A stretch of 64,000 nucleotides of DNA. It comes from Clostridium uliginosum (lineage in GTDB: Bacteria > Bacillota > Clostridia > Clostridiales > Clostridiaceae). The notes beneath the pieces were generated by a model, which did not search any database, had not been told where the DNA came from, and saw only the letters and a list, made by a program, of their open reading frames with translations. Where the stretch lies: the NCBI RefSeq assembly GCF_900112485.1, contig NZ_FOMG01000016.1, positions 28,132 to 92,131 on the forward strand, written 5' to 3'. The position numbers and the translations under genes were made by a program. Of this stretch, positions 45,975-55,082 are shown in pieces (within the stretch, counting starts at the first letter, position 1; each line of letters starts with the position of its first letter).

Positions 45975-47018
45975 TTATAATATTAAACTTTGAATATATA
46001 AGTCCTTATTTTCTCTTAAATTTATAAATTCATTATCAGCAAATACTAACGGTCTTTCTAAGTCATTAATATCCATTTGTATTATTTTACATATCTTGTT
46101 TGTATTTAACAATACATGTTCCCCTATATAATAATTTAATAAGTGCTTTAAAAATATATCACAATATTTATAATCTAACTTTGAAAAGCTTTCTTGCTTA
46201 ATTATTTCTATTGCTTCAAAAGGTCCTCTACTTTTTTTATAATATCTATTAGAGTTTATTGAATCAAATACATCTGCTATAGCTATTATTTTAGCAAATT
46301 CAGATATCGCATCTCCTCTTATCCCTAAAGGATATCCACTTCCATCTAATCTTTCATGATGCATTAATACTGCATGACTAACAGAATTATCTAAAAAGTC
46401 AATCTCTTTTACAATGTTATATCCTAATAGTGCGTGTTGTTGCATTATTTCTTGCTCTGTTACTGTTAATGGCTTAAGTTTCTTAGATATTTTGCTATCT
46501 ATTCTTATTTTTCCAATATCATGCAAAACAGCTGCATATGTTAACAAACTTAATTTATTTTGCTCTAATCCCATCCATGTTCCAATAAGATTACTTATAG
46601 CCGCCACATTAACATCATGTCTATATATTGGATCATTTTTACTTCCATAAAATACTACATTTTTTATAATAATATTAGATTCTTTTGCTTCATCTTGAAT
46701 TTGTGTTGACAACTCTCTAACTTCTTTTATATTAGTTTTTTGTAATTTACTAATGTTATTAAATACCTGTTGCAAACTTAGAGATATTTCATTAAATTTA
46801 TTTTGCATACATCTTACAGATTTAGCTTCATTTGATTCTAGTTCTTCATAAACTTCTATTTTTTCTAAAATATATGCTCTTTCTAATTGGGATATTATAG
46901 AATCTGTTAAAACTGTATCTTTAGCTATTAACACTTTTCTATTTTGTTGTATTTCATTAACTAATATCATACCTGCTTCTAGCTTATTGACACTTAAGGT
47001 TCTTATTTTTCTTTTCAT
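45975..47018 (-). CDS. HD-GYP domain phosphodiesterase, paralogue 1
   Basis: This 347-residue protein has an N-terminal region (1-100) with a KLEAGMILVNEIQQ start typical of DUF3391-like HD-GYP partners. The HD-GYP domain follows: YRHDVNVAAISNLIG, AAVLHDIGKIRID (metal HD), MHHERLDGSGYPLGIRGD (GYP) and KIIAIADVFDSINSNRYYKK. Such enzymes hydrolyse cyclic di-GMP or related dinucleotides. It is nearly parallel to the gene at 48357-49424, on the other side of folT. Confidence 0.9.
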   Translation of the reverse strand: MKRKIRTLSVNKLEAGMILVNEIQQNRKVLIAKDTVLTDSIISQLERAYILEKIEVYEELESNEAKSVRCMQNKFNEISLSLQQVFNNISKLQKTNIKEVRELSTQIQDEAKESNIIIKNVVFYGSKNDPIYRHDVNVAAISNLIGTWMGLEQNKLSLLTYAAVLHDIGKIRIDSKISKKLKPLTVTEQEIMQQHALLGYNIVKEIDFLDNSVSHAVLMHHERLDGSGYPLGIRGDAISEFAKIIAIADVFDSINSNRYYKKSRGPFEAIEIIKQESFSKLDYKYCDIFLKHLLNYYIGEHVLLNTNKICKIIQMDINDLERPLVFADNEFINLRENKDLYIQSLIL

Positions 47019-47210
47019 AAATAATCATCCTATCATAAATGTTTTTATATTATATTTTGAAATTCCCTATATACTTATATAATTCTACATTTATATCGTT
47101 TTTCCTTCAAATACATTGCTCAATTAATATATATTTCCATGTTTTCTTATGTATTTTAATCATTTAGTTGATTGTTAATATGTTTTTAATTTATACAATT
47201 ATAAAAATTA

Positions 47211-47249
47211 AAAAAAAGCTGGAATAAACTTAACATTTATTCCAGCTTA
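47211..47249 (-). terminator. Rho-independent terminator of folT
   Basis: AAGCTGGAATAAA and TTTATTCCAGCTT flank TGTTAAG, followed on the minus strand by TTTTTTTTAATTTTT. An F2 repeat lies between it and the folT stop. Confidence 0.85.
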
Positions 47250-47261
47250 AATTTTCATTTT

Positions 47262-47554
47262 AGACTCTGTTTTAAAACCGTGTTGATATTGTTATATGTT
47301 GTAAAGTGGGCTAAGAAATTGAACTTAAGAATATCTAAATGAGTATAGTCCCCTTTTAGCTTGCTCCAAAGGCAAGCTTCGGACAAGCAGGAAAGGTGAC
47401 AATACTCAAGGAAACTCGACTCACATTCGTTCGCTGAGTAAGTTTGAGATACCAAATGTAAAATTTGGACTCTCACTTAAGAATTCTAAAAGTCAAATTT
47501 CAATGTCCGCTTTACAAAAATATAACAATATCAACACTATTCTAAAACATAGCC
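47262..47554. repeat. F2 palindromic repeat, long copy in reverse orientation
   Basis: GACTCTGTTTTAAAACCGTG ... ACACTATTCTAAAACATAGC. It contains GCTTGCTCCAAAGGCAAGCT-TCGGACAAGC (the shared hairpin reversed) and CTCACATTCGTTCGCTGAGT (the exchangeable module reversed). It matches the inner part of 31961-32387. Confidence 0.87.
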
Positions 47555-47571
47555 TTATTTTAAATAATTAT

Positions 47572-48114
47572 CTAAAAATTATCTCTTCTAACTTTGTTTA
47601 CTAAATTTAAAACAAAATATATCATAGTTACATTAATTGGTATCATAATAATATTCTTAATTGCTCTTATTGGAAGTAATGCATAAAATCCTTTTCCACC
47701 AATTATTGTAAGCCAAAATGTATTTAACATTATATCTACAAGTACTACTGAAAGAATATTAGCAATTGCACATCTTGTAACAGTAATTTTTTTTCTATAT
47801 AATATAGTTCCATATATTATACCTGAAATCATCGCTGATAACGTAAATCCCACAAAAAATGCACCTTTAGGATTAATCACATAATTAATAACATCCGATA
47901 ATCCTCCACACGTTGATCCAACTACTGGTCCAAATAGCATACTAATAGTTACAGACGCTAAGAACTCAAAACTAATATGCAAAAATGGAGTTAATTGTAT
48001 TGTAAATAAATCCAAAATAAGCTTAATAGTTATTAATAATGCTGCTGTCACTAAATTTCTTACATTTTTTAGTTCTTTTGATGAAGACAAAACTAAAGTA
48101 CAAAAATTTTTCAT
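47572..48114 (-). CDS. folT: ECF transporter S component, folate-specific type
   Basis: This 180-residue protein has six predicted membrane helices with the ECF S-component pattern: VRNLVTAALLITIKLILDLF with small residues in helix 1, FEFLASVTISMLFGPVVGST, DVINYVINPKGAFFVGFTLSA and IRAIKNIIMIPINVTMIYF. It captures folate and is driven by a shared EcfAA'T module encoded elsewhere. The family member is set by the THF riboswitch just upstream (48171-48290). ATG follows GGGGGG. Confidence 0.88.
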   Translation of the reverse strand: MKNFCTLVLSSSKELKNVRNLVTAALLITIKLILDLFTIQLTPFLHISFEFLASVTISMLFGPVVGSTCGGLSDVINYVINPKGAFFVGFTLSAMISGIIYGTILYRKKITVTRCAIANILSVVLVDIMLNTFWLTIIGGKGFYALLPIRAIKNIIMIPINVTMIYFVLNLVNKVRRDNF

Positions 48115-48170
48115 TACAGATCCCCCCTTTAAATTATTTGCTGAATTAAAAAGAGAGGTCCCCTTTTAAA

Positions 48171-48290
48171 TAACAGCGGAATGCAATATCTGTACCGTAA
48201 ACAAGAGTTTTTCGTTTAGGAGGCAACTTCCCGTCCTCCTAACACTCAAGGCAATTTCATATACCTAACGCACAGACATCTACTCTGTTA
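48171..48290 (-). ncRNA. THF (tetrahydrofolate) riboswitch
   Basis: On the minus strand: P1 TAACAG ... CTGTTA, then AGAGTAGATGTCTGTGCGTT, and at the 3' side GGTACAGATATTGCATTCCG. The AGAGTAGAT, GCGTTA and ATTGCAT-CCGCT blocks are those of the THF class. A GC-rich internal hairpin (TTAGGAGG ... CCTCCTAA) makes it longer than usual. It lies 57 bases upstream of folT and would control it by sensing reduced folates. Confidence 0.88.
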
Positions 48291-48356
48291 ATGAATAAGT
48301 CATATTTTATCAAATGACCTTATTTATGTCAATAATATTATTTCTTAGCACTTTTC

Positions 48357-49424
48357 TTACAAAATAAATTTTTCAATATACAACTCTTTGTGTTCTTTTA
48401 AATCTAAAAATTCATCGTCTACAAATAATAGTGGTCTATCCAGCTCATTAATGTCCATTTGTATTATTTTAGCCTGTTTATTTGTATTTAAGAATACTTC
48501 TCTTCCCATATAATAATTTAATATATGACTTAAAAATACATTACAATAATTATAATCTAATTTTCCAAAGCTTTCTTTTTTGATTATCTGTATTGCTTCA
48601 AATGGAGATTTTTTCTTTCTATACGATCTATTAGAATTTATTGCATCAAACACATCAGCTATAGCTATTATTTTTGCAAATTCACATATTTTATCACCCT
48701 TTATTCCTAATGGGTACCCACTTCCATCTTCTCTTTCATGATGCATCAGTATTCCTTGAGAAACTGACTTATCTAAAAAAGTGAATTCTTTCACAATATT
48801 GTATCCTAAAATCGGATGTGATTTTACTATTTTATAATCATTTTTTGTTAATGATTCAGGCTTATTAAAAATTTCATCATCTATTTTTGTTTTTCCAACG
48901 TCATGAAGAAGTGCTGAATATGTAAGCAATTTTATTTTATTTTCATCTAATTTGAGCCACATTCCAAGTAAATTACTTATAGCAGCCACATTAATTCCAT
49001 GTCTATATATAGAATCTTTTCCACTACCATAAAAGACTATATCATTTATAATAATATTAGGATCCTTCACTTCATTTTGAAGTTGCTTTGTTAATTCTCT
49101 AACTTCCTTTATAACATCTGATCTTAAATTCTTAATCTTATTAAATGTTTCATGTAAACTTAAGCATATTTCATTAAATGTATATTCAACATTTTCTAAT
49201 TCTTGCTTTGCATCTTGTTTTTTATATTCTATTTTATCTGAATCAGAATCAATATAAACTGAAACTTTTTCTAAAATGTATAAACTTTTTAATTTCATTA
49301 ATATAGCATCTGTTATAATAACATCTTTTGATATTAATACTTTTTTATCTTCTTGAATTTCCTTAGCAACTACCATACCTGGCTTTAGTTCGTTAACATT
49401 TAAGTCTATTATATTTTCTTTCAT
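48357..49424 (-). CDS. HD-GYP domain phosphodiesterase, paralogue 2
   Basis: About 355 residues from ATG 49424 (GGATGG 6 bases upstream; the 49442 frame begins in that region). It shares the paralogue 1 order: NVNELKPGMVVAKEIQEDKK, YRHGINVAAISNLLG, SALLHDVGKTKIDDE (HD), MHHEREDGSGYPLGIKGD (GYP) and KIIAIADVFDAINSNRSYRK. HD and GYP residues are intact, so it is probably an active cyclic-dinucleotide phosphodiesterase. It lies just upstream of the folate riboswitch, in the same direction, as part of an HD-GYP / folT / HD-GYP row. Confidence 0.9.
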   Translation of the reverse strand: MKENIIDLNVNELKPGMVVAKEIQEDKKVLISKDVIITDAILMKLKSLYILEKVSVYIDSDSDKIEYKKQDAKQELENVEYTFNEICLSLHETFNKIKNLRSDVIKEVRELTKQLQNEVKDPNIIINDIVFYGSGKDSIYRHGINVAAISNLLGMWLKLDENKIKLLTYSALLHDVGKTKIDDEIFNKPESLTKNDYKIVKSHPILGYNIVKEFTFLDKSVSQGILMHHEREDGSGYPLGIKGDKICEFAKIIAIADVFDAINSNRSYRKKKSPFEAIQIIKKESFGKLDYNYCNVFLSHILNYYMGREVFLNTNKQAKIIQMDINELDRPLLFVDDEFLDLKEHKELYIEKFIL

Positions 49425-49527
49425 GCTAATCCATCCTATCATTTAAATTTTTGTAATTTTTTCCTTACTATCTATATTATTCTACATTTATCCTTAAAAT
49501 TCCTATATAAAGAATATTCAAAAATAA

Positions 49528-49614
49528 CTAAAGTATATAAAAGAAAATAAAAGACCAAAGATGTGACTATTAAAAATTCTATGTTTTAAAATAGTATTGA
49601 TATTATAATATAAA
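49528..49614. repeat. F1 left half followed by F2 left half
   Basis: TAAAGTATATAAAAGAAAAT-AAAAGACCAAAGATG (F1 like), then CTATGTTTTAAAATAGTATT-GATATTATAATATAA (F2 arm). Neither has its partner arm; the F8 sequence follows. Confidence 0.5.
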
Positions 49615-49659
49615 TATTGAATTAAAATTGTTATTTTTATTTAAATACTCTCTTCATCT

Positions 49660-49762
49660 AAGCCTTAGAAGAACTTACCTAGACGCGTGAGTAATGCTTG
49701 TCCCCCTATCTTAATAGAAAATATTAGAGTGTTATAGCCGATAGTAACGATAAGATAAACAA
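49660..49762. repeat. F8 repeat, second copy
   Basis: GCCTTAGAAGAACTTACCTA ... GTAATGCTTGTCCCCCTATC ... TAGAGTGTTATAGCC ... AACGATAAGATAAAC. It matches 29055-29155 in order and wording. It is less A/T-rich than its surroundings and not palindromic overall. Confidence 0.5.
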
Positions 49763-49799
49763 AGAGGATTGTTGATATTATCATTACAATCCTCTTTTA
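49760..49799 (-). terminator. Terminator of the 51-residue gene
   Basis: AGAGGATTGT and ACAATCCTCT pair around TGATATTATCATT. It lies about 18 bases past the stop; on the minus strand TTTGTTTATCTT follows. Confidence 0.75.
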
Positions 49800-49816
49800 A
49801 GAAATTCCTAAATATA

Positions 49817-49972
49817 TTATCCTATAATTTTTGCTTTCTTATTACCAGCCTTAGCCTTTCCTTGTATTTCTTGAACAGGTGGTGCATCATTCTTTTTATA
49901 ATGTTGTTTATGGTTACTTTCTGTTCCATGAGGTTCACTTGGATCTGGTCTTCTCATCCCTGCTTTTGCCAT
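49817..49972 (-). CDS. Small basic hydrophilic protein, 51 residues (spore-protein-like)
   Basis: The product starts MAKAGMRRPDPSEPHGTESN and ends EIQGKAKAGNKKAKIIG. It is rich in Lys, Pro, Gly, Asn and His and has no hydrophobic core, so it is probably unstructured. GAAGGA lies 9 bases before the ATG, and a strong terminator follows the stop, both good signs of a true gene. It has the composition of small acid-soluble or minor spore proteins and I recall similar clostridial open frames, but I do not know a proven function. The plus-strand frame at 49769-49996 is its shadow. Confidence 0.75.
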   Translation of the reverse strand: MAKAGMRRPDPSEPHGTESNHKQHYKKNDAPPVQEIQGKAKAGNKKAKIIG

Positions 49973-50051
49973 TTTTTTCATTCCTTCTTTCTATAAATTA
50001 TTCTAATTTAACTCATTGTGCCTAAATTTATAGATCTCATTATAATCTATA

Positions 50052-50279
50052 TAAAGCATCTTCAAATAAATAACTAAAGTAATAAAGTATCATATATAGT
50101 TGCGAAGTAGGCATTGAAAATTTGTACTTACTGTTTCATTGTTTTAAGTTGTTCCATTTTTGATTGTCCAAAGCCCTAACTTTAGATCAATCGATAATGG
50201 ATGGGTGCAACTTAAAATAATAGAAAGTGTTAGTACAATTTTCTAATTCTGGGGGATAATTATATATGATATTTGCAAT
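50052..50279. repeat. F6 palindromic repeat
   Basis: TCTTCAAATAAATAACTAAA at the left (an F7-like end), then TTTTAAGTTGTTCCATTTTT-GATTGTCCAAAG ... GGGTGCAACTTAAAATAAT, the shared core. The right flank is GGGGGATAATTATATATGAT. Confidence 0.75.
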
Positions 50280-50282
50280 TTT

Positions 50283-50345
50283 AGGCACATGAAAGAAAAT
50301 AGCAAGTCAGTATGATAGTAATATTCAACTCATTACTTTCCTTCA
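50283..50345. repeat. F1 short copy
   Basis: AGGCACATGAAAGAAAATAG-CAAGTCAGTATG and ACTCATTACTTTCCTTCATA-TGCCT face each other; directly next to the F6 copy. The rest of 50346-50564 holds the DegV promoter region. Confidence 0.7.
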
Positions 50346-50564
50346 TATGCCTTAGTATTGTAAAAAAAATTGTAGACTATACATTAATTTAATTACTTTG
50401 TAAGTAAGAGTCAAAAAGTTAACATTACACTTAATTTTAAAAATTATTGTAGTGTATCTAAAGCTATGATATAGTTTAATGGGATATAATCTAAGAAAAG
50501 TCTAATTAGTGTGTACAAGCCAATGATATTGTTTAAATGTTTGTATACAAAGGAGGAATAATAC

Positions 50565-51410
50565 TTGCAAAAAATTGCTTTAATAACAGATAGCAGCTGT
50601 GACTTAAGCCAAGCTACTTTAGATAAATATAATATAAAATTACTTCCTTTTAGAGTAATTTTTAATGATAGAGAATACTTAGATAGGATAACGATTACTT
50701 CTGATGAATTGTTTTCTTATCTAGAAAATGAAATTCCAACAACTTCATTACCAGATTTAGAATACTCAACTAAAATTCTTGAAAGTTTAATATCTGAAGG
50801 ATATACTCATGTAATTATTATTACTGTGTCAAGTAACTCTTCAGGATGCTTCAATAGCATAAGATTATTATGTGAACATTATCCCGAATTACAATATCAT
50901 ATTTTTGATACGAAAACCATCGGATATCCTGTTGGAGCAATTACAACTCAAGCTGGAAAATTAATTGATAATAATACTAACTTTGAAGATATTATTAACA
51001 AACTTGAAGATATTAGAGTAAAAACTCATGGTTTTGTTACTTTTACTTCTTTAAAATATCTAAAACAGGGTGGAAGAATAGGCAGAGTTGCAGGAGCTAT
51101 AGCTGAAACTTTAAATTTAAAACCAATACTTTCTTCTGATGAAGATGGTTTATTATATGCTTATGCAAAAGCAAGAGGAAGAAAACAGTCAATAGTTAAG
51201 TTAAAACAAATTATGATGTCTTATCTTGATAAAGGTAAATGTAGGGTTTGGATTTTAAATGGAGCTTCAGATCAAGAAGCAAAAGATTTATTAGAAGACG
51301 TAAAGTCTCATCCAAATATAACTGAAATATCCTTAGAGACTATTGGTGCATGTACTGCCGTACATACTGGCCCTGGTACAATTGGACTTTGTATATTTGA
51401 AGAAAAATAA
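50565..51410 (+). CDS. DegV family fatty-acid-binding protein (second copy)
   Basis: 281 residues from a TTG start, with AGGAGG 8 bases before. It begins QKIALITDSSCDLSQATLDK and shows the DegV marks NEIPTTSLPDLEYS, VSSNSSGCFNSIR, FDTKTIGYPVGA, KYLKQGGRIGRVAGAIAETL and IGACTAVHTGPGTIGLCIF. It binds a long-chain fatty acid and may present it to FakA. It is less than half alike to the copy at 16329 by eye. It is alone, on the plus strand. Confidence 0.9.
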   Translation: MQKIALITDSSCDLSQATLDKYNIKLLPFRVIFNDREYLDRITITSDELFSYLENEIPTTSLPDLEYSTKILESLISEGYTHVIIITVSSNSSGCFNSIRLLCEHYPELQYHIFDTKTIGYPVGAITTQAGKLIDNNTNFEDIINKLEDIRVKTHGFVTFTSLKYLKQGGRIGRVAGAIAETLNLKPILSSDEDGLLYAYAKARGRKQSIVKLKQIMMSYLDKGKCRVWILNGASDQEAKDLLEDVKSHPNITEISLETIGACTAVHTGPGTIGLCIFEEK

Positions 51411-51492
51411 TACATAACAATATAATAACTTTTTTCAAATGATCTATTAGCTAAATTTCAATGTTTTTTTGTTCTATAATTTAAAATATATC

Positions 51493-51721
51493 TAAGGCAC
51501 ATGAAAGAAAATAATAGGCCAAAGATGCGTCGTATATTTTGTGTCAGACAAGGACGCAAGTTCAGTTAATAGCGAGCTATTAGCTGAATTTACCGATGAG
51601 CATAGAACCAAAATTTATGATTTTGTGTAAATCCGCTTACTTAGCGAGCGTATGCGAGTCGAGCCTCCTATGACGCAAAATAGACAAGCATACTGGTCTA
51701 TTATTTTTTTGAATGTGCCTA
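51493..51721. repeat. F1 palindromic repeat with the exchangeable module
   Basis: AAGGCACATGAAAGAAAATA ... TATTATTTTTTTGAATGTGC. The tip has AATAGCGAGCTATTAGCTGA, then an inserted CTTACTTAGCGAGCGTATGC-GAGTCGAG (51637-51663), shared with F2 copies. Confidence 0.9.
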
Positions 51722-51726
51722 ATACT

Positions 51727-51798
51727 AAAATAGAGATATGATGGAAACTCTTCACGAAATTAACTTTCGTATCTAGAGTCAATCATATCTCTATTTTA
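51727..51798. terminator. Long hairpin between convergent genes
   Basis: AAAATAGAGATATGAT and ATCATATCTCTATTTT flank an inner hairpin (CTCTTCACGAAATTAACTTT). It could end both the DegV and the MCP transcripts. Confidence 0.6.
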
Positions 51799-52010
51799 AT
51801 ATAGTGTTGATATTGTTACATTTTTGTTTAGTTGGGATTAGAATTAGATTTTTAGAACTCTTAATGAGTATTGTCACATTAGTTGCTTGTCCAAAGCCTG
51901 TCTTTGGAGCAAGCTGGAATGGGACTATACTCATTTAGATGTTCTTAAGTTTAATTCTTTAGCCCACTTAACAATATGTAACAATATCAACACGGTTTTA
52001 AAACAGAGCC
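51798..52010. repeat. F2 palindromic repeat
   Basis: ATAGTGTTGATATTGTTACA ... CACGGTTTTAAAACAGAGCC, with GCTTGTCCAAAGCCTGTC-TTTGGAGCAAGC as tip. It ends 53 bases before the MCP stop. Confidence 0.87.
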
Positions 52011-52062
52011 TTTTCTTAAATATTGACTGTATTTTAAACCCTTATTGATATTATTGCATAGT

Positions 52063-53796
52063 CTAAATCTTAAATTTTTGTACCAATTCATTAAGCTTTT
52101 GTGCAAGTTCAGCTTGACTTTGTGATGTTTGTGCAACTTGCTCCATAGCTTTTGAAGTTTCATCAACGTTAACTTGAATATCCCCTGTACGTTCTGCAGA
52201 AAGCTGAGCATTCTCTGTTAGATGTTGTACTGCATCACTAACTTGATTTACTGTAGCTTCCACTTCTTCTGACATTGATGCAATTTCTTCTGACATTGAG
52301 CTTACAAATTCTCCATCTTGACCATATTGCTTTCCTACATTTCCATACTCATCTAATATCGGTGTAACTCTTTCTCCAATAAATTTAAGCACTTCATTGC
52401 TATTTCCTGATAAATTTTCAAAAGCATGTTGAACTTTTACTATAGTGTTTTGAATAGTATTCACAGTTTCTGCTGACTGTTCTGCAAGCGTTCTTACTTC
52501 CTCTGCAACTACTGCAAAGCCTCTTCCTTGTTCTCCTGCTCTTGCAGCTTCAATGGCTGCATTTAATGCAAGCAAATTAGTTTGTGCTGCAATTGCTGCA
52601 ATTCCATCAGCCATAACTTTTATTTCATCAACTACTTTTCCATCTTCTATGGCTTTTAGTATACTTTTTTCTTTTTCTTCATAAATGCTATTAGTTTCTT
52701 CCACTGCTTTTTTCCCATTTACCTCAACTTTTTCAGCTTTATCTTTAATTTGACTGGCATTAGCGCTACCCTCCATAGCCTTTGAAGATAGTTCTTGCAT
52801 GCTAGAATTAACTTCTTCAACGGATGCAGTTATTTCTTCTGATGTAGCACTTGCTTCTTGAGTCGCTTTATTTATTTCAGCTGTAGAAACATTTATTACT
52901 TCTATTTTAGATGTTATTTCCTGTACAGTTGCTGAAAGTTCTTCAGATGATGCACTCATATCAGAAGAATTATTCATTATTTCTTTTACCAGTTCTTTAA
53001 TGTTTTCCTGAGAAGTATTTAACGCATTTACCGTTTGTCCAAATTCATCTTTTCTTTGCACATAAATTACTTCTGAAAAATCATAAGATGATATTCTAAC
53101 TGCAATACCTTTTATTTTATTTAATTCATTCAATATATCCTTACTCATTATGAAAGCTATAGCAATCATAATCAAAAATGCTATAACTGTATAACATATA
53201 ATTGAATTTCTAACCTTGTGAAATTGATTTTTATTATTTAAATTTGCCTGATCTGCTGAATTCTCATTTATATCAATAAGTTTATTTAATTTTTCACTAA
53301 CAGAAGTTTTTAAATTATTTACTTCTGAGTTATAAATACTAACTGCTTCATCATAATTATTTGCTTTTACAAGTTCAATAACTTTAGCTCGTGATTCTCT
53401 ATATCTTTCTAAGACATTTTTAAAATCATTATAAACTTTTTCCTCTTCATTTGCTACTTCAGCATTTAATTCGTCTGGTATACTTTCATAATCCTTTTGG
53501 CATTTTTGGTCTTGCTCGGTTAAATAATCAATAGACCTTATTTGTTTATCTAAATCTGACCTATCTCTTTCAAAGACCATTCTAAGCATATTAGTTTTGA
53601 TTTCATTTACATTTGAACTTATTTTTTCTAAATTCTTAATTGACATTAAATTGGTATTATATATGTTCTTAGAACCCTCATTTATCTTTCCAGAACTTAA
53701 TATACCTTGAACTCCTATTAAAACTAAGAAGATACTTATTAAGAAAAATACTATATTAAGTTTTTTCTTTACACTTAAATCTAAAAAAGCTTTCAT
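52063..53796 (-). CDS. Methyl-accepting chemotaxis protein with 4-helix-bundle sensor
   Basis: About 577 residues from ATG 53796 (AAAGGA just before; the longer frame to 53868 would be encoded by an F1 repeat). A short cytoplasmic start is followed by TM1 ([20 protein letters not shown]), an external 4HB_MCP domain (about 35-185), TM2 ([19 protein letters not shown]) and a HAMP region ([20 protein letters not shown]). The signalling coiled coil has the tip [20 protein letters not shown] then [18 protein letters not shown]. It senses a small ligand outside the cell and signals to CheA/CheW. Confidence 0.93.
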   Translation of the reverse strand: MKAFLDLSVKKKLNIVFFLISIFLVLIGVQGILSSGKINEGSKNIYNTNLMSIKNLEKISSNVNEIKTNMLRMVFERDRSDLDKQIRSIDYLTEQDQKCQKDYESIPDELNAEVANEEEKVYNDFKNVLERYRESRAKVIELVKANNYDEAVSIYNSEVNNLKTSVSEKLNKLIDINENSADQANLNNKNQFHKVRNSIICYTVIAFLIMIAIAFIMSKDILNELNKIKGIAVRISSYDFSEVIYVQRKDEFGQTVNALNTSQENIKELVKEIMNNSSDMSASSEELSATVQEITSKIEVINVSTAEINKATQEASATSEEITASVEEVNSSMQELSSKAMEGSANASQIKDKAEKVEVNGKKAVEETNSIYEEKEKSILKAIEDGKVVDEIKVMADGIAAIAAQTNLLALNAAIEAARAGEQGRGFAVVAEEVRTLAEQSAETVNTIQNTIVKVQHAFENLSGNSNEVLKFIGERVTPILDEYGNVGKQYGQDGEFVSSMSEEIASMSEEVEATVNQVSDAVQHLTENAQLSAERTGDIQVNVDETSKAMEQVAQTSQSQAELAQKLNELVQKFKI

Positions 53797-53817
53797 TTTA
53801 GTAATTCCTTTCTTATG

Positions 53818-53898
53818 TAAGGCATATGAAAGAAAATAACAATTCAAAGATGCAAAATAGACTAGCATACTGACTAGTTATTTTTTGAATATGCCTAA
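53818..53898. repeat. F1 short hairpin in the MCP leader
   Basis: AAGGCATATGAAAGAAAATA-ACAATTC and ACTAGTTATTTTTTGAATAT-GCC. It lies 22 bases upstream of the MCP start. Confidence 0.8.
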
Positions 53899-54043
53899 TA
53901 TTTTTTCAGAATTTTGTTCGAAAAATAGTTTTTATAATAAAATATACTGATATAATAGCTAGTTACTTTTTCAATATATATATAAATATACACTTTTTTC
54001 TTATTTTTGACAATATTTTCTCTAATAAATACTTCACTTAAAA

Positions 54044-54266
54044 GACTATATTTTAAGTGAATGTTGATATTGTAATATAAGAGCGAAGTGGCATTGGAAT
54101 TTGCTTTGCAGAACTCTTAATGAATATTAGTCCTATTAATTGCTTGTCACAATCTTTGATTGGGAGCATGCATTAATAGGACTAATATTCGTTTTAGAGT
54201 TCTTAAAGTAAATTCCAGAGTCCATGAGCTTTATATTACAATATCAACGTTCTCCTAAACATAGTC
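54044..54266. repeat. F2 palindromic repeat
   Basis: GACTATATTTTAAGTGAATG ... ACGTTCTCCTAAACATAGTC, with AGCGAAGTGGCATTGGAATT / AATTCCAGAGTCCATGAGC and the GCTTGTCACAATC tip. It lies past the terminator of the nucleoside operon. Confidence 0.87.
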
Positions 54267-54272
54267 ATTAAA

Positions 54273-54315
54273 AAAATAGGATTCCACACATATTCTAGTG
54301 TGAAACCCTATTTCT
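54273..54315 (-). terminator. Terminator of the nucleoside operon
   Basis: On the minus strand AATAGGG-TTCACAC and GTGTG-AATCCTATT pair, followed by TTTTTAATGAC. It lies about 48 bases past the deoD stop. Confidence 0.75.
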
Positions 54316-54362
54316 TATATCTATCTATTCCCAATGTTGTGTGTTTATAAAATTATGCTATA

Positions 54363-55070
54363 TTATAAACTAGCTATTGTTTCAAGTGCAACTTTCATCA
54401 TTGATGTAAAAGTTGTTTGTCTTTCTTCAGCAGTTGTAACTTCTCCTGTTACAAAGTGATCACTTACTGTAAGTAATGTTAATGCATTTACTCCGTATTT
54501 AGCTGCAATTGTATATACTGCTGCAGTTTCCATTTCTACTCCTAAGCAACCAAAACTAGCCCACTTTTTCCAATCTTCATTATCATCACCATAGAATATA
54601 TCTGAACTATATATACTACCTACCTTAGGATCAAATCCTTTTTCTACCGCTATATCATAAGCAGGCTTTAATAATTTAAAACTTGCTGTTGGAGCAAATG
54701 TTCTTCCTTCAAATCTTACTAAGTTAAGATTTGAATCAGTTGACGCTGACATTGCAATTATAAGATCTCTAACCTTAACTTTTTCACTATATCCACCACA
54801 AGTTCCAACTCTTATAAGATTCTTAACTCCATAACTTTGAATTAATTCATTAACATATATTGAGGTTGATGGTATACCCATTCCTGTTCCTTGAACCGAA
54901 ACCTTATTACCTTTATATGTTCCTGTAAATCCATACATTCCTCTAACTTCATTGTAACAAACTACATCTTCTAAGAAAGTATCTGCAATAAATTTAGCTC
55001 TTAAAGGGTCTCCTGGTAATAATACGCTTTCTGCAATAGCACCTTCAGGTGCATTAATGTGAATACTCAT
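54363..55070 (-). CDS. deoD: Purine-nucleoside phosphorylase, DeoD type
   Basis: This 235-residue protein is a trimeric-clan hexameric Deo[21 protein letters not shown] at the start, [49 protein letters not shown] and [10 protein letters not shown] (catalytic Asp). It splits purine (deoxy)nucleosides with phosphate to base and pentose-1-phosphate. Last gene of the operon, 12 bases after cdd with GGAGG in the gap. The length is normal. Confidence 0.96.
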   Translation of the reverse strand: MSIHINAPEGAIAESVLLPGDPLRAKFIADTFLEDVVCYNEVRGMYGFTGTYKGNKVSVQGTGMGIPSTSIYVNELIQSYGVKNLIRVGTCGGYSEKVKVRDLIIAMSASTDSNLNLVRFEGRTFAPTASFKLLKPAYDIAVEKGFDPKVGSIYSSDIFYGDDNEDWKKWASFGCLGVEMETAAVYTIAAKYGVNALTLLTVSDHFVTGEVTTAEERQTTFTSMMKVALETIASL

Positions 55071-55082
55071 TTTGTGTACCTC

